From Lachnospiraceae bacterium (lineage in GTDB: Bacteria > Bacillota > Clostridia > Lachnospirales > Lachnospiraceae), in assembly GCA_910574745.1 (NCBI GenBank), contig CAJTCE010000004.1, forward strand, positions 1 through 64,000: a stretch of 64,000 bases of DNA, given 5' to 3'. Under the pieces are notes generated by a model. The model was given only the letters and a program-made list of their open reading frames with translations. It was not told the DNA's origin and searched no databases. Every line of letters begins with the position of its first letter. Position 1 is the stretch's first letter. Position numbers and translations under genes: made by a program. Below are positions 33,117 through 42,470 of the stretch, piece by piece.

Positions 33117-34411
33117 ATGGGAGAGATTTCTTTCAGCAACCACATCAGCAACAAGAAAAGCGCAATCAACAGCAAGACAAAACTCGCCGGAGTTGCAAAA
33201 CACAATCTGAGGAAATACCATTCGCAGGATTACAGTAGGGATAACATCACGCTTCTTTATGGGACAGCCAATCTCATGCAGGACGTGAAGAATGTATACA
33301 ATAAAGAATTTGAAGCCGCACTGTATGAATACAATGCAAGGCAGGCAAGACCGGAAAGACGGATTGGCGATTATTTTGAGCATGTGTCCGAAACGGAACA
33401 GGACATGGCGGTGGAAGTCATCATACAATGCGGGGACAAAAAATTTTGGGAGCAGAACAGCGGCGATAAAATTTTTATGAAACAGGTCTATAAGCAGCTC
33501 CTTTTGAAATTGCAGGAGTATCTGCCGGATTTTAAGATTGCAAATGCGGTAGTCCATTTTGATGAGGCAAGCCCGCATATGCACGTTGTAGGTGTTCCAG
33601 TGGGGAGAGGGTTTAAGCGCGGCTTGTCAACAAAAGTGTCAAAGCGGTCCGTATTCACGCCCCAAGTCCTGTCGGAAGTTTTGCAGGATAAAATGCGGGC
33701 AGACGCCAACCACTATATGAAAGCCATCTTCCAGCAGGAAGTAAGGAACTTTGCAGTTCCTAGGAAAAGAAAAAGGGCAAAAACCATGACCTGACGGTTG
33801 CGGAATACAAGGTTGCAAAAGAGGAAGAAAAGATTGAAAAACTCTCAACGGATAAAATAGGATTAGAAGCTGACATTCTCGTCCTGAACCATAAAAAGTC
33901 CACCAAGCAGAGGAAATTGGACGAATTGGACGGGGAGATTGAAAGTTCCAATATTTTCCTAAAAACACTCAAGCAGATAAAACAGTTTATACAGTCATAT
34001 CTACCCTTTGCGCCACTGATTGAGGAATTTGCGAACCATGTGGAGCGTGGGGCGGATATCGAGGCAGGAAACAGCTTTCGTGGCTTGCTAACCGCACTTG
34101 GGGAACTGCTCAATTCATTTAAGGAGATTATTAAAGACGGATTATGCTGGTTCCCACGCCTTATGCGGTGGCAGACCTCAAAGGGTGAAGTTTCCCCTGT
34201 GTTTGAAGATAACAGGAATGAAGGCTATTATTACCGATTGAAATCCTATATGGATATCCATACAAGGCAGGAATACCCAAAGGAACTGATACAGCCGGAA
34301 ATCAAGCCGGAAAACCGCACAGGCACCATAGAGCAGTTAGCGCAGAATGTGGAGGCTGTCGAAAAGCAGGTACAGCTTATGGGTGTAAAAATGAACCGGA
34401 ATCGTTTGTAA
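33117..34411 (+). pseudogene. MobV-family relaxase (Pre/Mob), frameshifted
   Basis: ATG 33117 follows GGAGG. The first 226 codons give a typical MobV N-terminus (HNLRKYHSQDYSRDNI, VHFDEASPHMHVVGVPVG with the metal-binding His residues). At about 33750-33765 a short hairpin-forming segment shifts the frame; the rest of the protein (KGKNHDLTVAEYKVAKEEEK and on to 34411) is in a second frame. Without correction the protein ends at 33794. It would have mobilised the island. Confidence 0.75.
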
Positions 34412-34479
34412 TTAAAATGTTTTTTCTTTATCAATAGTGTCCATGTATATAATCCGTATATCGTTTTGAAGCGATGACC

Positions 34480-34503
34480 AATCCATCGAAATTTCGATGG
34501 ATT
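34480..34503. promoter_or_regulatory. Perfect 24-bp palindrome before the restriction genes
   Basis: AATCCATCGAAA followed by TTTCGATGGATT is a perfect inverted repeat without spacer, 130 bases before the methylase gene. No T-run follows. It may be an operator. An extended -10 box (TGGTAAAAT, about 34581-34589) lies between it and the gene. Confidence 0.5.
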
Positions 34504-34632
34504 ACATAAGAACTAATAAATTTATTTCACTTTATTGCGCAAAATTAATCAGTAGTAATCTGTTATTTTTGCTGGATTTATGGTAAAATTAGTCAAGCGC
34601 AAGATATAAAAACACTAATCGTGGAGGAATCA

Positions 34633-36318
34633 ATGAGTATAAACATTTCAAAGAAAAAGAGAGATGACTTATTAGATAAAATAAAAGAGATACGAAAGTA
34701 TATAGCTTCGGCACCACAAGATGAAAACACCGGAAATCTGCTATTAAACTTAAACCAAATAGAAAAAGATGTCAATGGGAAAAAATATGGTTTAGTTTTT
34801 GAAGAACATAGAGAAAAGATAAATGATATTCTTGATACGCATACGCCTGTATTGGAAGAAGACAAAGAATTGTTTATTGATAAAGGCTATGGGAAGATGA
34901 ATTTCTTAATAGAGGGGGATAATCTGTCTGCATTAAAATTATTGGAGAAAACACATAAAGGAAAAATTGATTTAATATATATTGATCCACCATATAACAG
35001 AGGAGTGGATGATTTTAAATATGATGACAATTATATTACAAAATCAGATGGATACATTCATTCAAAATGGATTTCATTTATGGAAGTGCGGTTAAAAATT
35101 GCACACAAATTGTTGCATGATGCAGGCGCTATATTTATAAGCATTGATGACAATGAACAAGCTAATTTGAAGCTGCTATGCGATAGCATTTTTGGAGAAC
35201 AGAATTTTGCAGGAATGATACCTTGGAGAAAACGTACCGCAAAAACAGATGTTCCCTTTGGGATTTCTCAAGATTATGAGTGGATTTTGGTTTATGCCAA
35301 AAGTGAAATGTTCAATGCTTTTACAAAGCGAGAAAATAATCGAAAGTATTATGAAACAGAAGATATTCCTAACAGACCTTGGCGAATACATGATTTAACA
35401 AAACAGACAACGGCAGAAGAACGACCCAATAGCTTTTTTACTATGATTAATCCCAAAAATGGTGAGGAATTTCCAGCAAACGTAAATAGGACTTGGGCAA
35501 TCACAAAAGAAACATTTGAGTTTTATTTAAAACAAAACAGAATAGTTTTTCCAGGTGATTATGAATTCCTTAAAATATCAAAACCTCAATTAAGGTATTT
35601 TAAAGATGAAGATGAAGCTAAAGCTTTGAAAAAAACAGGAAATATTGCTGGTATCTCTGCTACAACAACTCAATTGCCTGATTTTGTGGGAATGACAAAA
35701 GAGGGGACAAAAGACTTGGGAAAATTATTTGACAAAAAAGCATTCCCTTATCCTAAGCCTGTAGAACTTTTGAAATATATTATTTCTATTGGAACAATAA
35801 ATAAAGAAAATGCTGTTATACTTGATTTCTTTGCTGGAAGCGGAACGACGGGGCAGGCATTATTTCGATATAATGCAGAAAATAAGAAAAGCAATCGTCA
35901 AATTATCCTTTGTACCAATAATGAAAACAATATTTGCAAGGACGTTACATATGAACGTCTGAAAAGAGTAATTGAAAAGGAAAAATATGTTGAAAGCCTG
36001 AAGTATTACAAAATCGATTATATTCCAATTAGTGACCGTTTATATTATGAGTATGCTGGTGAATTGCTTCTGCATATCCGTGAACTGGTAGAATTGGAAA
36101 ATGGAATTGATTTCATAAATAATTCAGAAGTTGCAATTATCCTAACCGAAAAAGAAGCAGACGATTATATTAATCGGCTCAACAAGGATTCAGATTGCAA
36201 AATAATTTATTTAGGACATGATATACTTCTTTCTGGTGAACAGGCAGAAAAGGTGCGAAAATTAAATATTAAGATAAATAACATTCCTGATTATTACTAT
36301 AGGGAGTTGGAGGGCTGA
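34633..36318 (+). CDS. mod: Type III restriction-modification methyltransferase (Mod)
   Basis: A 561-residue adenine methyltransferase; ATG 34633 follows GGAGG. Motif IV DPPYN lies near residue 118 and motif I FFAGSGTTGQ near 400, the beta-class order of Mod subunits. The middle (target-recognition) part is unlike other known proteins I can recall, as usual. Mod reads the site and methylates one strand. The res gene starts two bases after its stop, so the two are one unit. Base composition is more AT-rich than the cobalamin genes, fitting acquisition by transfer. Confidence 0.93.
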   Translation: MSINISKKKRDDLLDKIKEIRKYIASAPQDENTGNLLLNLNQIEKDVNGKKYGLVFEEHREKINDILDTHTPVLEEDKELFIDKGYGKMNFLIEGDNLSALKLLEKTHKGKIDLIYIDPPYNRGVDDFKYDDNYITKSDGYIHSKWISFMEVRLKIAHKLLHDAGAIFISIDDNEQANLKLLCDSIFGEQNFAGMIPWRKRTAKTDVPFGISQDYEWILVYAKSEMFNAFTKRENNRKYYETEDIPNRPWRIHDLTKQTTAEERPNSFFTMINPKNGEEFPANVNRTWAITKETFEFYLKQNRIVFPGDYEFLKISKPQLRYFKDEDEAKALKKTGNIAGISATTTQLPDFVGMTKEGTKDLGKLFDKKAFPYPKPVELLKYIISIGTINKENAVILDFFAGSGTTGQALFRYNAENKKSNRQIILCTNNENNICKDVTYERLKRVIEKEKYVESLKYYKIDYIPISDRLYYEYAGELLLHIRELVELENGIDFINNSEVAIILTEKEADDYINRLNKDSDCKIIYLGHDILLSGEQAEKVRKLNIKINNIPDYYYRELEG

Positions 36319-36320
36319 AT

Positions 36321-38516
36321 ATGAACATAGAGTTGGCAGATTTCCAATTAAAAGCAATTGCAGACTTGATGGAGGCAATGGAGTGTGACAAAAAAGAAAT
36401 CATTTTGAAAAGCTGTACTGGAAGCGGAAAAACGATTATTTTAACACACTTTATGGACGAGTATCTGAAAAGTTATAACAAGCAGGTATTTATTTGGCTT
36501 ACTCCGGGAAAAGGAAATCTTGAGGAACAGAGCAAGGAAAAAATGGATAGATACATTCATGGAAGCCGAACAAAATTGTTATGCGACGTTATGGCAGGCG
36601 GATTTGAAGAAAATGACTGCTGCTTTATCAATTGGGAGAAACTCACCAAAAAAGGTAATAATGCGTTAAAAGACAGTGAACGGGTTAATTTTTTGGATTG
36701 CATCTTCCATGCCTTAGAAGAAGGACTGACATTTAAAATTATTGTGGATGAATCTCACCAAAATGATACCATTAAGGCAGAAGAAATTATTGATTATTTT
36801 AAAACTGAGAAGATTGTGCGATGCTCTGCAACACCAAAGAATTATAAGGATGCATATTTAATTGAAATCCCGGAAGAAGATGTCATTGCAGAAGGGCTAA
36901 TAAAAAAATTGCTGCTTATTAATGAGAATTTTGAACAGAATATAAGCGTTGAAGATCAGGTTTCTTATCTTATGGATAAGGCGCTTACAAAACGCCGCAA
37001 ATTACATTCGGAATTTTTGAGAAGGAAAGCCCCCGTAAATCCACTGATAGTTGTTCAGTTACCCAATAAGTCTGATGTTCTATTGGAAAGCATCGAAACC
37101 TATCTTTCTGCACAAGGAATTACATATGAAAATAATCAATTAGCGGTATGGCTTGCAGATAAGAAACAAAACTTAGAGTCCATTTCAGAAAATAATGCGG
37201 AATCAATAGTCGTAATTATTAAGCAAGCTATTGCAACGGGATGGGACTGTCCCAGAGCGCATATACTTGTCAAACTGCGTGATAATATGAGTGAAACATT
37301 TGAGATTCAGACAATTGGAAGAATCCGCAGGATGCCGGAAGCAAAACATTATGAAGACGATTTGCTGGACTGCTGTTATCTTTATACTTTGGATGAAAAA
37401 TTTACAGAAAATGTAAAAAGGAGTTTAGGGAAAGGGGCTTTGGAAGAAAGGGACTTGACTTTGAAACGTGAATATAGTCACTTTACCCTTATTTGCCAGC
37501 AAAAGACAAATGTTCCTTTCCCAAGAGATGCAAAATTGGCGTTAAAGGTCATAAAGAAGTATTTTTCCAGCCAATACAATCTGGATGGTAAAGCTGTAGA
37601 AAACAGAAAAAAGTTAGAAGCACACAAATATGATTTCAACACAGATATTATAGATTATACCAAGTCAGGAGAACTGGCTACTTTGTCCAAAGAAGAATTT
37701 GATAATTTGAATGAAATAAAAATCAGGGAAAAATTAACGACGCACAAACATGGAAAAGAATACCATCATTGTGTTGCTGAAATCGGAATGAAGGTTGGTC
37801 TTGACTACAATAATATGAATACCATCGTGCGTAGATTATTTTTGAAAGATTTGCGTTCAGAGTATACTCTTTTGATATTGGAAATCAGAGAATTGTATGC
37901 ATTTGTCATTAATAATAAGCCCCGTCTGATTGATGATATCCGTATTGCAATGGCATCGGAAACTGCACAAATAAAAATAGAGTCTAATATGATAACGGAA
38001 AAACCGTGGAGTTTCCCATTGAATTATATGTTTGCGTATGACAGCAGCGCTAAAGATCAAATGGAACTGATAAAAAATGTATATAAAGGGTATAGGGCTT
38101 CAGCAGAAGTTCGATCAGAACCTGAAAAAATCTTTGAAAAATACTGTGAATCCAATAATCATGTAGAATGGTTCTACAAAAATGGAGATAAAGGCAACGA
38201 GTATTTTTCTATTGTATATGAAGATAATGCTGGAAAACAAAAATCTTTTTATCCCGATTATATAGTCCATGATACAGAAGGAAATACATGGATTATAGAA
38301 ACAAAGGGAGGTTTTTCGAAATCAGGACAGAGCGAAGATATTGATAAATTTACGTCTAAAAAATTTGCGGTATTAAAAAAATATCTGGATAAATATAATC
38401 TTCAGGGAGGTATAGTGCGTCAGGATAAGCAAAGTTCTGAACTATGTATCTGTACAGAAGAATACTCAAATGATATAAAAGACGATAATTGGAAACTGTT
38501 AAAAGAAATATTGTAA
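36321..38516 (+). CDS. res: Type III restriction enzyme subunit (Res)
   Basis: A 731-residue protein with superfamily-2 helicase motifs: GSGKT near residue 35, DESH near 143, SATPK near 168 and the motif VI-like QTIGRIRRMP near 332. A C-terminal PD-(D/E)XK nuclease is visible as YPDYIVHD...WIIETKGG near residue 645-665. With Mod it cleaves DNA between inversely oriented unmethylated sites. All motifs appear intact, so the system is probably functional. Confidence 0.92.
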   Translation: MNIELADFQLKAIADLMEAMECDKKEIILKSCTGSGKTIILTHFMDEYLKSYNKQVFIWLTPGKGNLEEQSKEKMDRYIHGSRTKLLCDVMAGGFEENDCCFINWEKLTKKGNNALKDSERVNFLDCIFHALEEGLTFKIIVDESHQNDTIKAEEIIDYFKTEKIVRCSATPKNYKDAYLIEIPEEDVIAEGLIKKLLLINENFEQNISVEDQVSYLMDKALTKRRKLHSEFLRRKAPVNPLIVVQLPNKSDVLLESIETYLSAQGITYENNQLAVWLADKKQNLESISENNAESIVVIIKQAIATGWDCPRAHILVKLRDNMSETFEIQTIGRIRRMPEAKHYEDDLLDCCYLYTLDEKFTENVKRSLGKGALEERDLTLKREYSHFTLICQQKTNVPFPRDAKLALKVIKKYFSSQYNLDGKAVENRKKLEAHKYDFNTDIIDYTKSGELATLSKEEFDNLNEIKIREKLTTHKHGKEYHHCVAEIGMKVGLDYNNMNTIVRRLFLKDLRSEYTLLILEIRELYAFVINNKPRLIDDIRIAMASETAQIKIESNMITEKPWSFPLNYMFAYDSSAKDQMELIKNVYKGYRASAEVRSEPEKIFEKYCESNNHVEWFYKNGDKGNEYFSIVYEDNAGKQKSFYPDYIVHDTEGNTWIIETKGGFSKSGQSEDIDKFTSKKFAVLKKYLDKYNLQGGIVRQDKQSSELCICTEEYSNDIKDDNWKLLKEIL

Positions 38517-38533
38517 GCATTGAGGAGAAAAAT

Positions 38534-39454
38534 ATGGGTACTCAAGAAAATGATAAAAAGGTCTTAATCTATTTTTATTATCTTGCTATTACAAGACAAA
38601 AAGAAGCATCGGACACATCTACATATGACATTGCGCAAATTACGAATGTTTTTTCAAAAATGCTGGAATATACTTTGAAAAAGAGTCTGAAAGACAGAAG
38701 ACAAGAGTTGACTTTTGCTGAAAAAGTTGTATGGCTGGATTCGTTTGAAGACATGGGAAATGGAAATTATAATATTACTTTTAAATCAGCAAAATACAAT
38801 CATGTCCGTAATGAAATTAATACAGAAACAATGGAACCTTTAGGAACAAGAAAACAGCGGCGGGATGGAGATGAAGAAAAGACGCATCTTTGTATTAGAT
38901 TAGCACAGGGGCAACAACGCTACTTGGCAGTACATGAAAGTAATTATTACGGCATTACAATAAATTGTATTGTAAATTACTTGAATGAATGTTTTAAACG
39001 GTTTAATGAGGAAACAGAAGAACAATATCATTATGAAGTATCCTATGAAATTATGCCGGGAGACGATTTCCTGACTTCTCTTAAAGAAGCAAAAACAATA
39101 TCGGCGCTTACTCTTACAGTATATAAGGATAGTCTGCCAAATGAATTCATGTTGTTTGCGGGAAGAACTTCTGATATTGCGGATGATGTAGAAATCAAGA
39201 TAAAAACACCGAAAAAGGGTGGAAAATTTCCAGATAATTTAATAAAGGCATATTATGAGGCTATGCAAGGTGATGGCAGGATAAAAAGAATTAAGGCAAG
39301 TGGTTCCAAAAAGCATGGAAGTTTTGAAGCATCTACGGATTTGATAAAGATGAAAAATTTTATTTCTGTTGGACGTTTAAGCACAACCGATGAGGTTGAT
39401 AGTAATGACTTTTTTAACAAGGCGCAGGAATTCATTGAAACAAATAGGAGATAA
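38534..39454 (+). CDS. Soluble protein of an unidentified two-gene module
   Basis: A 306-residue protein starting at ATG 38534 after TGAGGAG, 17 bases behind res. No signal peptide or membrane helix. The N-terminus has YFYYLAITRQ, the middle QRYLAVHESNYYGITINCIV, and the C-terminus KASGSKKHGSFEASTDLIKM, with mixed alpha/beta character and many basic residues. I cannot name the family with confidence. The next gene, three bases later, encodes a four-helix membrane protein. A sensor plus membrane effector, as in phage lambda RexA/RexB, is the best analogy, by architecture only. Confidence 0.6.
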   Translation: MGTQENDKKVLIYFYYLAITRQKEASDTSTYDIAQITNVFSKMLEYTLKKSLKDRRQELTFAEKVVWLDSFEDMGNGNYNITFKSAKYNHVRNEINTETMEPLGTRKQRRDGDEEKTHLCIRLAQGQQRYLAVHESNYYGITINCIVNYLNECFKRFNEETEEQYHYEVSYEIMPGDDFLTSLKEAKTISALTLTVYKDSLPNEFMLFAGRTSDIADDVEIKIKTPKKGGKFPDNLIKAYYEAMQGDGRIKRIKASGSKKHGSFEASTDLIKMKNFISVGRLSTTDEVDSNDFFNKAQEFIETNRR

Positions 39455-39457
39455 AAT

Positions 39458-40000
39458 ATGAAAACTTTATTTATATTTCTGCCAATAAGAGATTATATAA
39501 AAACGAGGCGAAAGCTGTGGAGGCAATATCTTATTCCATTAGCGGCTGGTATCTTCGTATTGATAGGCGCTTTTGCTTTAGATGTTAGAGATGGCCTTGA
39601 CATCGAAGCGGTATTTTCAGATTTTGTCGGTATTCAAATAAGTGGAATTGCTACTTTAGTTTCTTTTTTATTAGCCATAATAACTATTTTAGTTTCTTCT
39701 GATAACGAAAATATAAGGAAATTGAAAAGTGAAAAGTCAAGTGAAATACATTATAAAAAGCTTGGCAATGAACAACTCAGTTTGTTTCAGGTCTTGTTGT
39801 CCAATATTTCATACTATGTTATGGTAGAAATTATTTATATGATGATATTGATCGCATATGTATTTTTAGCCCTGATTGTTCCAGCATCAGCTATAAAATG
39901 GCTCATTTCAATCAGTGTATTTTTCTTAATGCATATTTTGTTGGGCATGATGGAATGTGTTACGCAAATGTATTTGACCTTTTGGAAGGATAAGAGATAA
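39458..40000 (+). CDS. Four-helix membrane protein of the same module
   Basis: A 180-residue protein; AGGAG overlaps the end of the preceding gene. Hydrophobic helices lie at about residues 23-42, 57-80, 113-139 and 142-165, with a basic N-terminus and a charged cytosolic loop (DNENIRKLKSEKSSEIHYKK) between helices 2 and 3. Size and topology resemble RexB or KwaA-type membrane effectors of phage defence. No transporter motif is seen. Tight coupling to the soluble gene suggests a joint function. Confidence 0.65.
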   Translation: MKTLFIFLPIRDYIKTRRKLWRQYLIPLAAGIFVLIGAFALDVRDGLDIEAVFSDFVGIQISGIATLVSFLLAIITILVSSDNENIRKLKSEKSSEIHYKKLGNEQLSLFQVLLSNISYYVMVEIIYMMILIAYVFLALIVPASAIKWLISISVFFLMHILLGMMECVTQMYLTFWKDKR

Positions 40001-40057
40001 TTTGTATCTGACAATGAATGATTTTATAATGAATTGATACATACTATGGAGGAAAAG

Positions 40058-41149
40058 ATGAAAGCCGGCATCAAAAAGCAAGAGGTAAAATTTATCGTGA
40101 CTGATGAATACAGGGAATGGATTGCTTTGATTAAAGACAGGATTAGAAACAGTCAGATTAAAGCATCTATTAAAGTGAATAGAGAACTATTAGAACTTTA
40201 TTGGCATATTGGCGCGGATATCGTAAATCGGCAGAAACATTCAAAATGGGGAGAAGGTCTTTTGCGGCAGATGAGTATTGATTTAAAAAAGACATTTCCT
40301 GATATGGCAGGATTTTCAGAAACGAATTTGAAAACGATGCGGCTATGGTACCGCTTTTATGCAAAAGCTGTAAATGGTCAACAAGTTGTAGACGAATTGA
40401 GGTCTGATGATATTTTCCGGCTGATAACAACAATTCCGTGGGGACATAATCAGCGTATTATTTTTAAATGTAAAGATGTGCGTGAAGCTGTCTTTTATGC
40501 ACAGTATACTTTAGAAAATAATTGGAGCCGGGATGTATTGGAACATCAGATTGAAAGCGGATTATATGAGCGTAAGGGAAAAGCCATTACGAATTTTAAG
40601 GATAAACTTCCTGCCAATGCTTCTGATTTGGCTGTACAGACATTAAAAGATCCATATAGTTTCGATTTTTTAACGATGCGAGATGATTATGGTGAAAAAG
40701 AATTGGAAGATGCTCTGGTAAATCAGATTACCCAGTTCCTGCTAGAACTGGGAACAGGTTTTTCCTATGTGGGGCGTCAGGTGCATTTACAGGTTGGAGA
40801 GCGTGAATTTTATATTGATTTGCTGTTTTATCACATAAAACTTCACTGTTATGTTGTCGTAGAACTTAAAACAAAGAGATTTGAACCAGAGTATGTTGGA
40901 AAATTAAATTTTTATGTTACCGCAGTAAATAAGCAATTAACAGGAGATGGCGATAATCCGGCAATAGGTTTGCTTATTTGCAAGGATAAGGATAATGTTG
41001 TGGCGGAATATTCTTTAGAAGAAATTTCACAGCCGATTGGTATTGCAGGATACGAATTAAGCAATGCGCTCAGCAAAGAATACCAACGCAGTCTTCCTAC
41101 AATAGAAACGTTGGAGTCTGAAGTGGCAAAAATGATGAATACAAAATAA
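40058..41149 (+). CDS. DUF1016/YhcG-type PD-(D/E)XK nuclease-like protein
   Basis: A 363-residue protein starting at ATG 40058 after GGAGG. The N-terminal DUF1016 domain has YWHIGADIVNRQKHSKWGEG and FSETNLKTMRLWYRFY. The C-terminal nuclease domain has YIDLLFYHIKLHCYVVVELK with D-x-E-x-K-type residues. Members often sit next to restriction systems and may act on DNA during recombination or defence. It closes the defence cargo of the island. Confidence 0.85.
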   Translation: MKAGIKKQEVKFIVTDEYREWIALIKDRIRNSQIKASIKVNRELLELYWHIGADIVNRQKHSKWGEGLLRQMSIDLKKTFPDMAGFSETNLKTMRLWYRFYAKAVNGQQVVDELRSDDIFRLITTIPWGHNQRIIFKCKDVREAVFYAQYTLENNWSRDVLEHQIESGLYERKGKAITNFKDKLPANASDLAVQTLKDPYSFDFLTMRDDYGEKELEDALVNQITQFLLELGTGFSYVGRQVHLQVGEREFYIDLLFYHIKLHCYVVVELKTKRFEPEYVGKLNFYVTAVNKQLTGDGDNPAIGLLICKDKDNVVAEYSLEEISQPIGIAGYELSNALSKEYQRSLPTIETLESEVAKMMNTK

Positions 41150-41349
41150 ATAGTCTGCAAGTTGTAGACTGTTTTGTATCCATGTTGTTTAGTGCTAAAC
41201 TGTCAGAATTAACAAGTTATTTCTAAACAATTCCTAACGATTTATCATTGTAAAACTTCGTTCATATATGATGCAAGTGTGGGCAGTTTTACAAATAAAG
41301 AGAGAACTGGTTTATATTTTGACCAGTCCTCTATACAAAGAAAGATATA

Positions 41350-41589
41350 TTACCACGATTCTAATGAATCTACCGCATCTACCCACGTCTGCATACCGTC
41401 CTCAAGATACAACGTTGCATATTCAAGGGGATTGTCTATTGCCAAAGCATTTAAGGCGCATTCAGAGTATGGTGTTGTTATTAATCCTTCTTCCGCTTTT
41501 CCGCAGTCTATCCGTAAAACATATTCGTCAAAAGTTGTTACGTCAATACAGTTATGGAGCATATTATACGCTGCATAAATAAATCTCAT
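41350..41589 (-). CDS. DUF6061-like small protein
   Basis: A 79-residue minus-strand protein (RIDCGKAEEGLI, then ALNALAIDNPLEYATLYLED). The pattern of an Asp-Cys core and a N-x-P-x-E-Y-A motif recalls DUF6061, common in Lachnospiraceae mobile regions. Function unknown. AT-rich DNA around it (41150-41349 and 41590-41794) has no other supportable gene. Confidence 0.5.
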   Translation of the reverse strand: MRFIYAAYNMLHNCIDVTTFDEYVLRIDCGKAEEGLITTPYSECALNALAIDNPLEYATLYLEDGMQTWVDAVDSLESW

Positions 41590-41794
41590 ATCTTATCAGC
41601 CCTTTCTTGTCTGTGTTTTGGAGGAATTTGTAAAGCATTCCAATCAGTTCTTCCTGTTCTGTTCATTTCATGTTATAATTTGTTACAGGTTTTTCTTTCT
41701 CTTATTTTTGCCCTTATGAGGGTTCGTAACATGAGGGAAAAGGATATAATACAAGGGAAAGCATAAGGGCAAACTCACTTGCTATAAATTTAGT

Positions 41795-41882
41795 ATTTTC
41801 AAGGGTTTGCGGACTTTTTGAAGATAAGATATAACAGTTATTAAATGCTATAAAAAGTGTCTTATCAGAATTCTGGTTTGTC
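41795..41882. repeat. Right border repeats (candidate attR)
   Basis: ATTTTCAAGGGTTTGCGG (41795) and CAGAATTCTGGTTTGTC (41866) correspond to the two left-border repeats, same orientation. Identical cores are TTTGCGG and GTTTGTC. Confidence 0.5.
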
Positions 41883-41984
41883 GAAACAACCATTACCACA
41901 ATCACAACTGAATAAGTAATATAACACAGCGTCAGAGCGTATAGAAACCAGTCTATGCAAAGTCAAGCAGAAAAGAAAGCGTAA

Positions 41985-42297
41985 CAATGTACTGGACAAG
42001 ACTTTCTACTGCTGTACCAAATACCGCAAGTTCGGGAAAGAGGGCTGTTCATCACACACCATTGAGGCGGGGACGGTTCACGAAGTTGTGCTTGCGGACA
42101 TTCAGAAACACGCAGGACAGGCACTGACGGACAGGAAAGCAACGGTAACAGAAATTGCGGAGCAGATAAGCGGTTATGCAGGAATAACGGAACTCAATTT
42201 CAAGATAATCAACCAACTTTTAGAAAAGCTGGAAATAAGGACCGAAAGAGGTGTGAAATTTGTGGTACAAAATTTGAAGGCCGCTTACAAAATGTGA
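41985..42297 (+). pseudogene. Serine-recombinase C-terminal remnant
   Basis: The frame carries a zinc-ribbon piece (FYCCTKYRKFGKEGCSSHTI) and the start of a DUF4368-type tail (VLADIQKHAGQAL), then jumps to the final family segment (ITELNFKIINQLLEKLEI). The catalytic domain is absent. It is a leftover of an older serine-recombinase element next to the island. Confidence 0.65.
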
Positions 42298-42470
42298 AAC
42301 TCGATCACAAAACGGGAACCTTGGATTGCAATCGACCGTCTTTTGTCCTATTTGGACAGGGAATCTTTTTTTGTCCCTTGAAATCTACCTCTTATCCCAC
42401 TTTGTAGAATGCCAATATAGCAGATGCTATCATAAACGTAAATAGTGTTCTGCTAGGAGGGATGAGGTCT

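Larger units (their letters stand above)
29923..41882. mobile_element. Integrated element carrying a defence island (about 12 kb)
   Basis: A minus-strand tyrosine integrase at one end, an XRE repressor, an excisionase relic, direct repeats, an oriT-like hairpin cluster and a MobV relaxase relic form the backbone. Type III restriction-modification, a two-gene module and a DUF1016 protein are cargo. Two imperfect direct repeats occur at both borders (29923/41866 and 29965/41795). Both flanks carry remnants of other elements (MobL relaxase left, serine recombinase right). The exact crossover site is uncertain. Confidence 0.6.

Noticed and set aside
38534-40000. Naming the two-gene module Kiwa or RexAB outright
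   Set aside because: Gene order differs from Kiwa, and no diagnostic motif of DUF4868 or RexA could be recognised; only the architecture is alike.
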